Shown: one piece after another, positions 1 to 9,813 of the stretch
Layout of the letters: each line of letters opens with the position of its first letter
Position numbering within the stretch: position 1 is the stretch's first letter
NCBI GenBank assembly: GCA_027600665.1
Contig: JADGJL010000712.1
Span: 1 to 15,093 of the forward strand
Direction of reading: 5' to 3'
Length of the DNA stretch: 15,093 bases
From: Irineochytrium annulatum
Taxonomy: Eukaryota > Chytridiomycota > Chytridiomycetes > Chytridiales > Chytridiaceae
Position numbers and translations under genes: made by a program
Notes under the pieces: generated by a model
Seen by the model: only the letters and a program-made list of their open reading frames with translations
Told to the model about the DNA's origin: nothing
Databases searched by the model: none

Positions 1-846
1 GTACGGGAGAGGGAGGGGGGTGAGGGAAGGCGGAGAAATGGGGTTATCTCGAGAGAGCTTGTTATGGGGTTATTGTGGTCGAATATGGTGTCCTACTTTC
101 TGTTCTGTTCTCCTTTGCTTTGGATATATATCCTCTCGATGCCAATAACGCATTCGCTCCTTTTTCTGTTGGGTGTAGAGTGGGATCGAAGCTGTAACAA
201 GTCTTCTCTTTGTCGTCGTCATTCTTCGCTTCCTATATATGGGAGTTTGCAAGCTGTTCCAGCAGATAAAGCGGTGTCGTTTGGTCGCCTGTGTAAACGA
301 CTCCGAACGGTCAAGCAGCGCAGAAGAAATATATCAAGCAAGAGAATGTCTGGTGAAGGCAAAAATAACAATGACTTCATTTTGCACCACCACAAGAAGA
401 TTTGTGACAAAACCCAGCCGGTCAACGGACAAAAGCAAGAAGACTGATAGTAGCGAAAGGTAAAATGACGGGCTATCAAGAACGTTCAAAAATGTAGGTT
501 GAGAAATTGCTCGGTAAGCAAGCTTTCGAAAGTATAACGGTGAAGACAATAAATTACGCATTCGAAGAAGTCGGAAAGACTAGAGAGGTCAGGTGGCGAA
601 CAAGCCAACAGCGAGTATTATACGTTCGCAAACTCACCAGAGATTAAAATACATATAAAACATCTGAAGGCTCATCAATTGCGAAGTGATTTAGTTGAAA
701 CAAAAGTCCATTGTCATTCTAAACAGATACGAAGCCCCTCACATTCCGAATAAATCGAAGATGAAAGCCGAAAAAAAAAAATTCCCGGGGAGGGATACAA
801 CCCTCGACAGAACAACCCATGTCCGGGACAAGGACCCAATTCACTG
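1..846. other. Left flank without a supportable gene
   Basis: No reading frame here resembles a known protein; the open frames are short and of low-complexity or random composition. The right part (about 650-846) is AT-richer, has an A-run near 772-781, and is probably the 3' untranslated region of the leftward gene A. Positions 1-60 are purine-rich on this strand, hence pyrimidine-rich on the other, which in fungi often lies just upstream of a start codon; with the TATA-like palindrome at 122-133 this could be the promoter of a leftward gene starting beyond the window. That is inference only. Confidence 0.4.
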
Positions 847-3800
847 TCAACGGGCATCCGCGGTGTTCCATAACTCCACCGTTGGCAGCATCATGGACTT
901 TGCCGCTGAACCTAATGTCGTGTTGGATGACGACGACATTGGCGGGCACAACACCGCCGCCGTCCCATTCAGCGACGGCTTAAAGCCCGCCCACGCAAAG
1001 ACAGGAACATCCATCACCATGTTGTAATGCTGAAACAGAAATCAGTCTAAACGTCTCGCAGAAGCCAACGCAAAACAAGTGAATGGTTAAGATAAACTAA
1101 CCATGACCAGCTGCAATGTCCCCGGACTCACAAGCGCGCACAGGAGCGCAACAATCCTCCCAAAACTGCTCGTACTTTCCGTCGTGACCATCGTCTGCGG
1201 CAGCGTCGATTGCGTGTACGTCACATACGCCGGCACGGAAACGATATTATCCCCCCTACCCAAAGTGACGCTCCTCGCCAAACCCGTGAAATTTCCCCTT
1301 GGCACGACACGGCCGTTCCCATCCAACAGCTCGACCTTGACCTCGACGGAACGGACGTTTAAAGGCGCAAAGTTGTCCGACTTCATGCTGAACATAAGGT
1401 CGGCGTTCACTTGGAGGATGAAACCGCCCGTCGGATCTGGGCCGATGTTGACCTGAGGCACAGCGTCTTGCTGCCACGAGACGAAGGTAACCATTGGCGT
1501 ACGCGGCCAGATGAAGAAGAGCGTGAGCGCGAGGGCGAGGGCGAGCGCGACGGAGGCAACGGCGGCGATGATGCAAAAGCGACGCCGGCGGGACGGGTTC
1601 GCATAGGATTTACGCGAGGCGCGAGTCGGTTGGTTCAAGTCGGTCTTTTGCGGGTTGGAGGAGAGGGAGATGGGGAGGGAGTTAAACGAGGTGACGGTGG
1701 GTCCGATAGGCTTCGCAGGGACAAGCACGTAACTCCCTACGCCACCTATAACAAAGAGCGTGAGCAAACTAAAGAGATCACAAAACGAACAACAACAAAC
1801 CTTTCGACTCCTCGTCGACCGCAACTAAAAACCCAGCCACCTCCGGCGGCACGCTCGTCCTCGAGCTCCTGACCGACCCGTTCGCCGTCTTCTCCACCAT
1901 CCCCATCTTCACCAACTCCAAGCCAACCTCCTCTGCGCCTATGCCGCTCCTCAAAGAACCCTCCGCCGTCCCTCCGAGCCCGCTCCTCACCGATCCTCCG
2001 GTAGCCGCAGCGGAGCGCCTCTTCTCGTCCTCTCGCGAAAGATACTCGGCTCGCGCGGCCAAGCTCTCGAGGCTAGGCCCGCCGAGCCCAAACACACCAA
2101 GAACCTTCCTAAGGGTGCCCGATCGCGCCGAATCCATCGTCTCGACAGCCGCGGGCTCCTCTCGTGGCTGCTGCGGCGGCGGCACGGGGCTGTTGGAACG
2201 CACGGGCGAGACTGCTGGCGAGGTGTGGGACATGCTGTACAGGGCAAACGGGGAGGGGACGGGCGGAATGCGGGTCCTAAGCCGGCCACGCGACGGAACC
2301 GAGGAGTCCGAGTGGTAACCGCCGTCGTCGGTGGAGCTGTAACCACCAGCATTGGAATTGTTGTTGAGCGGAAACGAGCTCCCTGGCGCAGAGACGGTCG
2401 AGTCGTCCACGTCGTCGTCTTCCTCGTAATCACCGTCGTCGTCGCTCCCAAGCCCGCCCACGCGGTCAAACGTCGCCGTGCGGATGCCGCGGGCCGGCTC
2501 ATCCGTCGCGAGGTCCACTGCGGACTCCTGTCGAAGGACGCGGCGTAAGATCGGCGTCATGGCGCGCTCGGCAGCAACCGGAACAACAGCGGGGGCGATG
2601 AAGGGGTTGATCGCGGGTGTGATTCTAAATGGATCGCTGGACGACTGCGACGACAGCGGGGAAGGCGAGCTCGAGCGCTTAGGAGCAGTTAAAGGGTTCG
2701 ACTCGACCCCAGGGGAGGAGGAGGTGCGCGGAGGCGGTTGACGAATATTCTCATATGATTGCGAATTTCGTGGCGGCGGAATGGGCTGCTGCCTTGAGGA
2801 GGATCGCGGGGCCGGGATCATTGCAGAAGCAGGAGGAACGACGGCAAGGGCGGCAACTGGGGTCCCCGAGGAGGTTAGGGCGGACGAGGCTGAGATGGCG
2901 AACGAGCTCGAGAGAGACGGGGAGCTAGTAACTTTCGGAAGCGTCGACCATGACTAAACAGGACGGTAAGTGTCGGTGCATCAAGTGGGTAAAGAAAAAT
3001 AACAAAATGGGTGCAAAGATTGCGCACCTTGTTCCTCGAATGGCCTATGACAAGTGGCCCATCGTCCGCCATTGAAACCCTAACTTCCTCGTCAACCTCC
3101 TCCTCCTCAATAAAAGCCATGGGCGCGAGCCTGCTTAGAGACGAGGACGAATAGCGATGGTTGAGCGTGCTAGAAGCGGATGCCGTTGACGACGAGCTTG
3201 TTTTCAACTTCGGAACGCTCTTAACCGTGCGGATAGTCTGCTGATTTTGACTTGAGTGGGTGGAAGACGAGCTAGACGGGGCCGGGGAAGGCTGCCGGGA
3301 CGGTGAGGCTCCCTAATAACCACAGCTTAGAACACACACCCGTGCTTAAAACCTGCACGGCCACACACCTTCCTGTCTTGCGGGGCATATGCGCTCCTCC
3401 TGACTGTTACAATAACGTCGATGGGTACGCCACCAAACGCGCTCGCTCCATCCTCGCTATCAATCGAACCGCCTTTGCCTTCCGCCCGGCCGAAGACGCT
3501 CGAATACGTCTCCCCGACCGCGAAGTGCTCCTCCATATGCACGGCGGCGTTTAAGGTGATAAGTGTCACGTTCAAGCGCTCCTTAATCTCGCTTGGGGTG
3601 AAGCTGTGCGCGCTCTGCGCGAGCGCCACCAGCCTCGGGTTCTCCGTCGTCAAGGGTCCATTGTCGACACGAAAGATGTCCAGGTCGAGATGCGAGAGCG
3701 ACCTGGACCTTAGGCTCGCGTCTAGTCTCGCGGCCACGAGCTCCCTGAACGTGCTCACGGCCACATCCGGGAACACGCTGATCTTAAACGTCGGGCTCAG

Positions 3801-4031
3801 AGAAGGCTTTCCCACGACGACGCAGACGAGCTCCAGCATCATCTTCGGTGATCGTAACGGCGGCGGCGGCGTGATGGAACGAGGAAACTGGTTGCGGGCA
3901 GCGAGGCGGGCGTGGTTGGTGGTGGCGAGCGATGCGGAGGCCGGCGATAGAGGGGATGAGGAGCGAGGCGGACGGCTGGAGACGCCAGTGTTGATGTTTG
4001 GCCGCTGCGGGGAGGCTGGGCGTTGATGCAT
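847..4031 (-). CDS. Gene A: Crinkler-like N-terminal domain fused to single-pass LEA-2/WHy-like membrane protein
   Basis: Exons (minus, 5' to 3'): 4031-3369, 3312-3028, 2953-1801, 1745-1102, 1029-847; introns of 56, 74, 55 and 72 nt, all GT-AG. The sum is 2928 nt, 975 aa plus stop. An in-frame TGA lies six codons upstream of the chosen ATG. Residues 1-63 are Ser/Pro-rich. Residues about 64-205 (from MMLELVCVVVG, through LDLDIFRVD, to PIDVIV) look like the ubiquitin-fold header of Crinkler (CRN) proteins. Residues about 210-750 are low complexity, with an acidic DDD/EED patch in exon 3. RRRR at 753-756 precedes a membrane span at about 757-780, followed by WPRTP and a beta-rich domain ending in VDVP-like (MDVPVFAWAG) sequence, as in fungal LEA-2/WHy proteins. 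Three N-glycosylation sequons (NFT, NGT, NTT) all lie after the span, which fits a cytosolic N-terminus and a lumenal or outer C-terminus. The LEA-2 part is fairly secure; the CRN call is by pattern. An alternative start is Met64/65. Function unknown. Confidence 0.82.
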
Positions 4032-4799
4032 CGTTGCGATGGGCGCTCAGGAAGGAGGTTGAGATCGTGACGAATCTCCCACGTTCACAGGACTCTTCCT
4101 CCGTGAGGGCGATGTGGTCCTGCGAGAGGGCCGCAGCTGGGGTCGAATCGGGGAGCCAGGTCTGGCGTTCACACTCAGGCCACTGCCAGGCCAGGATGGT
4201 CAGCCGTCAACAGTGAAGGCTAGGTCGCGGTGTGAGTGGGACAAGAAAGTATGATGAGCAAATGGTGACAAGGGGGGACCCTGGCACATCGAAGCGTCTG
4301 CCCTCCCAGAACAAAAACATATGTATAATTGCCACCCCACTCCTGCGACATAGTACTGCAGCAACCATACTAATATATCTAGAACATCCTAACCTTGAGG
4401 CCCGTCGGCCGCATCGGCCGCGTCCGTGGTAATCGTGATAGGAAGGTATTGCTCAGATCTGTGCAAGGTGTCCAACGGCAGTTGACAGTTCAACGATCAT
4501 TAAGCATCAGTCGCATTCCAGCATGATATTAACGACTGTTTACAATTTGTGTGTCTATTTTTATTGATAGCTAGCGATGATCCCAGATTTACATGTCGCG
4601 CGTCGCGACGCGTTCACTCACTGCAACGCGTCCGCGGCCTGCAAATCTCTCTGCTGCATTGCTGCTGCTGCCTGCTGCCTGCGGCCCCCCGTCCTCACCT
4701 AACTTCGCTGCTCACAACCCGACCGCGTCGCCTCGACTCCCGCTGTCAACGACCGTCGCCCCCTCCGGCCTCCACCAAGCCCCCAGAAAGCTACTCGCA
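4032..4799. promoter_or_regulatory. Divergent intergenic region between genes A and B
   Basis: The two genes are transcribed away from each other with 768 bp between their start codons, so both promoters must lie here. No coding frame resembles a protein. The A/T-richer stretch about 4320-4380 and 4500-4570 contrasts with GC-rich flanks. A frame continuous with gene B stays open back to an ATG at 4593, but that ATG has a T at -3 and its sequence is not family-like, so 4593-4799 is treated as 5' leader. Confidence 0.5.
4599..4631. promoter_or_regulatory. ACGCGT doublet within and beside a 14-bp palindrome
   Basis: Positions 4599-4612 read CGCGTCGCGACGCG, a perfect palindrome. ACGCGT occurs at 4608-4613 and again at 4626-4631, about 170-190 bp before the gene B start. 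ACGCGT is the MluI cell-cycle box bound by fungal MBF (APSES) factors. In GC-rich DNA such hexamers also occur by chance, and several more lie inside coding sequence in this window, so function is only a possibility. Confidence 0.25.
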
Positions 4800-7700
4800 A
4801 TGGCGGCCGTCGAGACCCTCCCGGCCATCGATGCCACCACCAACAAAACGCGCCGACCTCAGCGCTCCAAGCACCCTAAGCCCACCGCTACAAACGCCAC
4901 CGCGACGAGCACCCACCACCACGGCCCGCTCCGCCGTCCGCACCCGTCAGACGCCCCTGCCCCGATCAAGCGATACCCGCATTACCCTTCCGACCCAAGG
5001 CACTCGGACCGCGCGACGGAGAACGCGGAGGGTCAGCAAGACGCGGAGCTCCCGCTCCCTCCAAAGGACGCGTACGAGCACAGGCACTACAGGTCTTACC
5101 ACCCCGCGTGCAATAAGTTGTTGGCCAAACGGTGGGAGGATCACGCGAGGGACTTGCACAGGACGAGACTGAGGCTGGCGAGGAGCACCATCGATGATGG
5201 GGCGCCGAAAGTTTACCCGCATCTGGAAATGAGGTTGAAAAGGAATCAGAGTGATGAAGGTATGTGTAGGCCGTGACGATGATCAACAGTAGTTAAAGGT
5301 TTCGCTGTAAAGTATGGAGGGGGTGGTTGTAGCTAAGGTCTCAATGTATATTATGGGCCAGCGTGAAGCGCCAGTTATGCGTCGGATGCCGTCTTTAGCT
5401 CTTAACATTAGCTTTCACCTCTTTGGCTTCGTTGACTTACTCATCATGTTCGATGCTGTCTTTACATTCCTTACGTCAGCTTTCACTTCCCTGACTTCGT
5501 TGACCTGCCCTGCCCATCATGTCGGATGCTGTCTTTGCCTCCTTACACTAGCTTTCACTTCCCTGGCTTCGTTGGCCTGCCTGCCGGATGCTGTTTTTAG
5601 GCCCTTATTTTGCTTTCACTTCCTTGGCTTGGGTGACCTACCTGCCCATCACTTTCGCCGTAAACCCTACCAATTTTACAATTTTACGTACAGCCTACCA
5701 ATACGTTTTCATACGCCTACTTCCGGAGACATTTTAGGCACTTTCCGGTTAAGCCCTGCACCCTTCTAGTTTTAGCAAACCATTTAATACCCATAGTGCC
5801 TCAGATACTAACTACCTTTTCCCTTTTCTCTTTCCCCTCCTCCCTGCTGTCGAACAGAACGACTCGGCGATATCGAACGCAAGAACCATATCCTCCTCAA
5901 CCGAATCGCTTTTCAAATGATGAACCCCGCCGAGGTCTCAAACCTGAAGTTTATTCAAAACCCCGAGCTTCACAAGCCCGCCATCTCCGCCGGTCTTACT
6001 CCGAAGCGAAAGAGGGATATGGCTAAAATCTTGGCGGAAAATTTGGTTTGTATTGCTAAGATGACTGGTACAGGCCACTTTCTAATAGCTACCCCTACCC
6101 CTAGACTATTCTTCAAAGAATCGAGGATAAGGCCCCGAACTATAATCGGCTCGAGTGGCTTGCCGCCCGACGGCGCAACCTTGGCTACCTCCTCAACATT
6201 GCACAATATCCCAAGACCTACGTCCGCCTCCTCGACGATGGTCAGGCCGAGTTTGAGATCTTAAAGGTTAAGGAGCGCTCGTCGAACCGCCGCTCCAACA
6301 ATGCGCGCAAGGCTGAGCAAGAGGAGGCCGGTGACTCGGTCGGCGAGATGCCCGCCGGCAGCACCGTGCGGCCCACGACCCGCGGCGCACCCAAGTCCGC
6401 GCCATTGTCCGACCAAGGCTCCTCTACAACCGTTGACAACGCCGCCGACGCCTCCATCGACGGCTCACAGCAGCCCGTCCAGCGCCCTCCGAAGCATCAC
6501 GCCCCTGCTCGCGCCACGGACTCGCTCGATGACTTCGACCTCGGCATCGTTGACGACAACCACGCGTCTGACCAGGCGGATTCTCCGACCGGCGACGAAA
6601 ATGCCGCTGCCGCGGGATCTCAGGCCACGAAGACGTCGCGGCCTTCTAGCGGGTGGTCCGGGTTCGACCAGGCTGAGCCATCGGATAGGGACGCGGACAA
6701 CCAGAGCGAGTCAAGGCTCCGGGACCAGGACAAGGAGCAGGCCAGCAGCCCGCTGTCCAACCGGCCCATCGAGGCCGCGGACAGTCATGAGCAGCCTGAC
6801 GGCGAACACGCTGCCGACGTCGATGCCACAGCGCAGACGCAGGGCGAGGAGGCGAGCGGTCACGACTTTTTCGACAACCACGAAGCCGGTGGGGAACCGC
6901 CCGCGGCGGTGGAGGCCTCCGACGACCCGCCCAAGAGCGCCATCTCGACCGCGAGGCCGAGCCCGCTGCCGCCGATTCAGCCAGCGTCCAGGCAAGGCTC
7001 TGAGGGAGCACGCTCCAGGCCTTTGACGGCCAGGAGCTCAAGGAGTCCCCGCGTCGGTGACGAGGGAGAGGTCGGTGTTGTCGGTTTGAAAGAGCTGCCG
7101 CCGTTGCAAAGCGGAAAGAGTGTTCCCAGCTCACGGCCGATTAGTGCGAAAATTAGGCCGCTGAGTGGACCGAGAGGTGTGTCCTCGCTTGATTGTAAAT
7201 ACCCTTCGGCTCATGTTAATACTGACGTTCAGGTGGATCGGTCTCTGGGTCTCGCACAGAGCCCGAGCAACCAGCGGCCGCGGCCGTCGAGGCGGAACAG
7301 CACCAGGAGCCTTTGACCGAGCAGGCCCACCCTCTCGACGACGACTTTTTTAATGAGATCAAGACCGAGGACGACGGTGTGGACGCGTCCGCGGTTGAGC
7401 CGGCGAAGCACGATGAGGCCGCCCACATTCCGCCCGTCGAGCCGGAGCGTACGGACTCGGACCCCATTGAATCGGAGCACGTCGAGCCGATTGTTCCCGG
7501 TGAGGCCGTTGACGCGGTCTCCGTAACAAACGAGCCCTCACCCACGGCACACAGCAACGGGCTTGTTCACGCGGAACACGCCGTTGCCGAAAGCGACGTG
7601 CACTCCGCTCAACATGACGACACGTATGCCAACGAGGCGTTCGAGGACGAGCACCACCATTCCGAGGCTCCGGCCAAGCAAGAAATCTACGAGGTTATTC

Positions 7701-8752
7701 AAGACGAGCAGCACGTCGTCGAGGACCACCTTGCATTGTCATATGCAATCGAGAACGAGACTAAAAGACTGGAGGTGCTCGAGGTCGCCAAGAGCGATTC
7801 CGCTACGGTCGCTCCCTCGCCCATGTCGCTAACCGAGCAGGTGCCGGCCCCGGACAACCAGCAGGTGTCGCCGACCGCGGCAACCGGCGATCACACCCGC
7901 GCTCCTTCCGACGTGGGTGCCAGCCCGACCCAGCCCGACGACAAGTCGCCCGCTCTGTCGCCCGCACCTGCCCCGGAGGACGTCAGTACGAGCATAGCCC
8001 CATCGCCCGCCCCCGCCAACGACGACGCACGTAGCATGCAGCCGTCCCCGATGCCGCCCGCTTCGGAACGCGGCGTCTCTCCCACTCCGCCGGCGGACGC
8101 ACATGCGCCAGAGCCAGCTACGCACGAACCCGCGGCTCAAACTGCGGCTGTGACCGAGTATCACGCCGATATCGCCGCCGCCCAGACCGCGCCTGCCACT
8201 GATCATCATTTCGACATCGCCGCGGCTCAGATTGCGGCCGTTTCCGAGCATCACGCCGAGATCGCTGGGGCCCATGCCGACGATCATGCCGGCAAGCAGA
8301 ACGACGGCGGCGTCGTCCCGATCGAAGATGGGTACCCCATCGCCGACGCCCACAACGCCGTCGTCACAGACAGCGTCGAGCATCCGGCTGCCAAGGCAGA
8401 GCACGTGCAGACGGAACACGTGGTGCACGAACAAGGTGGGCACGAGAACCCCGCGCATGAACAACCCTCGACCGAGAACCCTGCCCTTGTCACTGCGGAC
8501 ATCGAGCACGTCAAGCAAGCAGAGGCCGCAGTCGATCACGCCAATCACGTCGAGCCCGCGATCGCGCCGGCAGTCCCTCAGCCGAGGCCGCCGTCCAAGC
8601 CGGCGTCGAGACTGACCTCGCGGGCCGGGTCGCCGCGGAAGGCGTCCCGGGTCGGGAGCGCGGCGGGTGCTAAGCAGGCGGAGGCCGCGAAGGCCAGTTC
8701 GAAGCCGATTTCTAGGGCTGGGAGTGGTAGGGAAGTTCGGGGTGCACAGTAG
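4800..8752 (+). CDS. Gene B: CFAP97 (Hemingway)-domain ciliary protein with long disordered tail
   Basis: Exons 4800-5259, 5858-6045, 6105-7176, 7233-8752; introns of 598, 59 and 56 nt, GT-AG. Total 3240 nt, 1079 aa. The first intron has donor GTATGT, branch site TACTAAC at 5806-5812, then a pyrimidine tract and CAG. ATG 4800 has G at -3 and +4. Residues about 101-256 match the Hmw_CFAP97 family: HPACNKLL, then STIDDGAPKVYPHL, ERLGDIERKNHILLNRI (spliced across intron 1), then TILQRIEDKAPNYNRLEWLAARR and a YLLN segment (spliced across intron 2). In animals this family (Drosophila Hemingway, CFAP97, CFAP97D1) is needed for motile cilium or sperm axoneme construction. The N-terminal 100 residues are basic, Pro/His-rich. 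Residues about 260-1079 are acidic and disordered with Ser-Pro clusters, FF-type short motifs, three 15-residue repeats (877-921), and a basic Ser/Arg-rich end. The domain call is strong; the tail has no recognisable fold. Which CFAP97 paralogue it represents cannot be told here. Confidence 0.93.
5381..5652 (+). repeat. Degenerate tandem repeat (about four copies, 62-73 bp) in gene B intron 1
   Basis: Copies start near 5381, 5448, 5521 and 5583. Each opens with a (G)TCGGATGCTG-like block, then TCTTT, then GCTTTCACTTCC, a GGCTTCGTTGACCT-like block and, in three copies, CCCATCAT/C. Copies differ by substitutions and small indels, so the array is old or drifting. It accounts for much of the unusual length of this 598-nt intron. 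The copies are pyrimidine-rich on the sense strand, which explains a fortuitously open frame across it. Confidence 0.8.
8141..8275 (+). repeat. Three in-frame 45-bp repeats in gene B
   Basis: Units 8141-8185, 8186-8230 and 8231-8275 each encode 15 residues: TAAVTEYHADIAAAQ, TAPATDHHFDIAAAQ and IAAVSEHHAEIAGAH (residues 877-921 of the CFAP97-domain protein). The DNA copies differ mainly at third positions and a few conservative changes, so the amino-acid pattern looks kept while the DNA has drifted. A further weaker HADDHAG follows. Ala-rich with His/Glu/Asp, they may form a short helix; no function is known. Confidence 0.85.
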
Positions 8753-9813
8753 GGACTGATTTGATGACGACGATGTGCATCGCTGGTTCGCATACTCCAT
8801 ACAACCTCAACAATCCTTGACATCTCGAAATGACTTTTTTGCCACTAGGCATTGCAAAACCTCTTCTTTTTTTTTGCCTACAAAATCGAAAGCCGTAAAA
8901 AGACACCTTTCATTTATTTTCTGCAGCCTTTGTAACTTTGTAAAGACCTCAACACAATCTCTCGACGTTTCCCTTAAACTTCTCCTTTATGTTTATTCTT
9001 GCCCGGGTTAGCATAAGCCTTGTTCGTCGTTCCGCCCATTTGGACTCTTCAGTCATCCCTCATTAGAATGCTGGTAGACCTTCTAGAGGCACCTTTATCC
9101 GCCGAAACTTTAGTGGTGTGGGATCGTACGCACGTCGACCATATATGAGGTGCCAAGATATAATAACCTTGTTCAGTGATAACTCTCTTTCGCGGATCTG
9201 ACGAAGTTCCTGTGGAATGAGAAACAACGGTGCGAAAGATACGCATTGCACCATCTCGCAGTCTGGCCATCAAAGTCTTTGCAAGCACCGGCTGGCAACC
9301 TACTGGGCACCGTGACCGACGTTCATTCCAGCCAAACCTCTCGCATAATGGTCTACAGAATTATTCTATTGGGCAATGCGGGAAAGAGAACGCGAGATAT
9401 TCGAAACTTAAAATTGCTTACTTTGAGAAACTCTAACATTTAAGTGTGAATGTAAGAGTGTAAAAGGGAGAGGTGAGAGCAACGGCAGAGGGAAGAGTTT
9501 GATGGTAGCAAGTGAGGGGACTGCAATCGGCGGCAATTGTATACCAAGGAGAGGGGAAATTTTAAGACTAGATTGAGGCCATATTCAGAGAACCAAACCG
9601 AGAAAGCGAGTGATGTAGGAGATGCCGAGTGAGCGTGAAACAGAACTTTAAAAAGAAAGAAGCGAGTATAGAAATACTGGACGCGTGTAAGTCGAGAAAA
9701 AGTCAAACAGCACCAAAATAAGTAATCGTCCCAAAAAATAATGTTCATGTAATAACTCCCTCCACAAATCTCCCCTAGAAACTTCAATATTGGCCAAGTT
9801 ATACCACAGCAAT
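8753..9813. other. Convergent intergenic region (3' flanks of genes B and C)
   Basis: This holds the 3' untranslated regions of both flanking genes, which end head-on. It is AT-richer than the genes, with a long T-run near 8868-8876 and scattered A/T-rich words that could serve polyadenylation on either strand. I see no protein-like frame, tRNA or mobile-element feature. Short open frames on both strands have no recognisable content. Confidence 0.5.

Noticed and set aside
64..447. Open frame of 127 codons near the left edge.
   Set aside because: Composition is random-like, with no domain and no matching splice partners.
4029..4041. Small inverted repeat CATCG-TTG-CGATG overlapping the gene A start codon.
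   Set aside because: A 5-bp stem is expected often by chance in this length of DNA.
4593..4799. Upstream in-frame ATG extending gene B by 69 codons.
   Set aside because: Poor start context (T at -3), Ala/Pro/Ser-rich random-looking translation, and a better ATG at 4800; kept only as a remote alternative.
5314..5769. Open frame of 151 codons in gene B intron 1.
   Set aside because: It simply translates pyrimidine-rich tandem repeats, and the CFAP97 domain is continuous only if the whole interval is removed.
7829..8800. Long minus-strand open frame of 323 codons under gene B exon 4.
   Set aside because: It is the antisense shadow of GC-rich coding sequence, with Arg/Gly/Leu-rich composition and no family features.
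9348..9443. Short frame beginning MVYRIILLGNAGKRT, reminiscent of a small-GTPase P-loop.
   Set aside because: The spacing of the glycine-rich loop is wrong, nothing downstream resembles a G domain, and no splice join restores one; likely chance.
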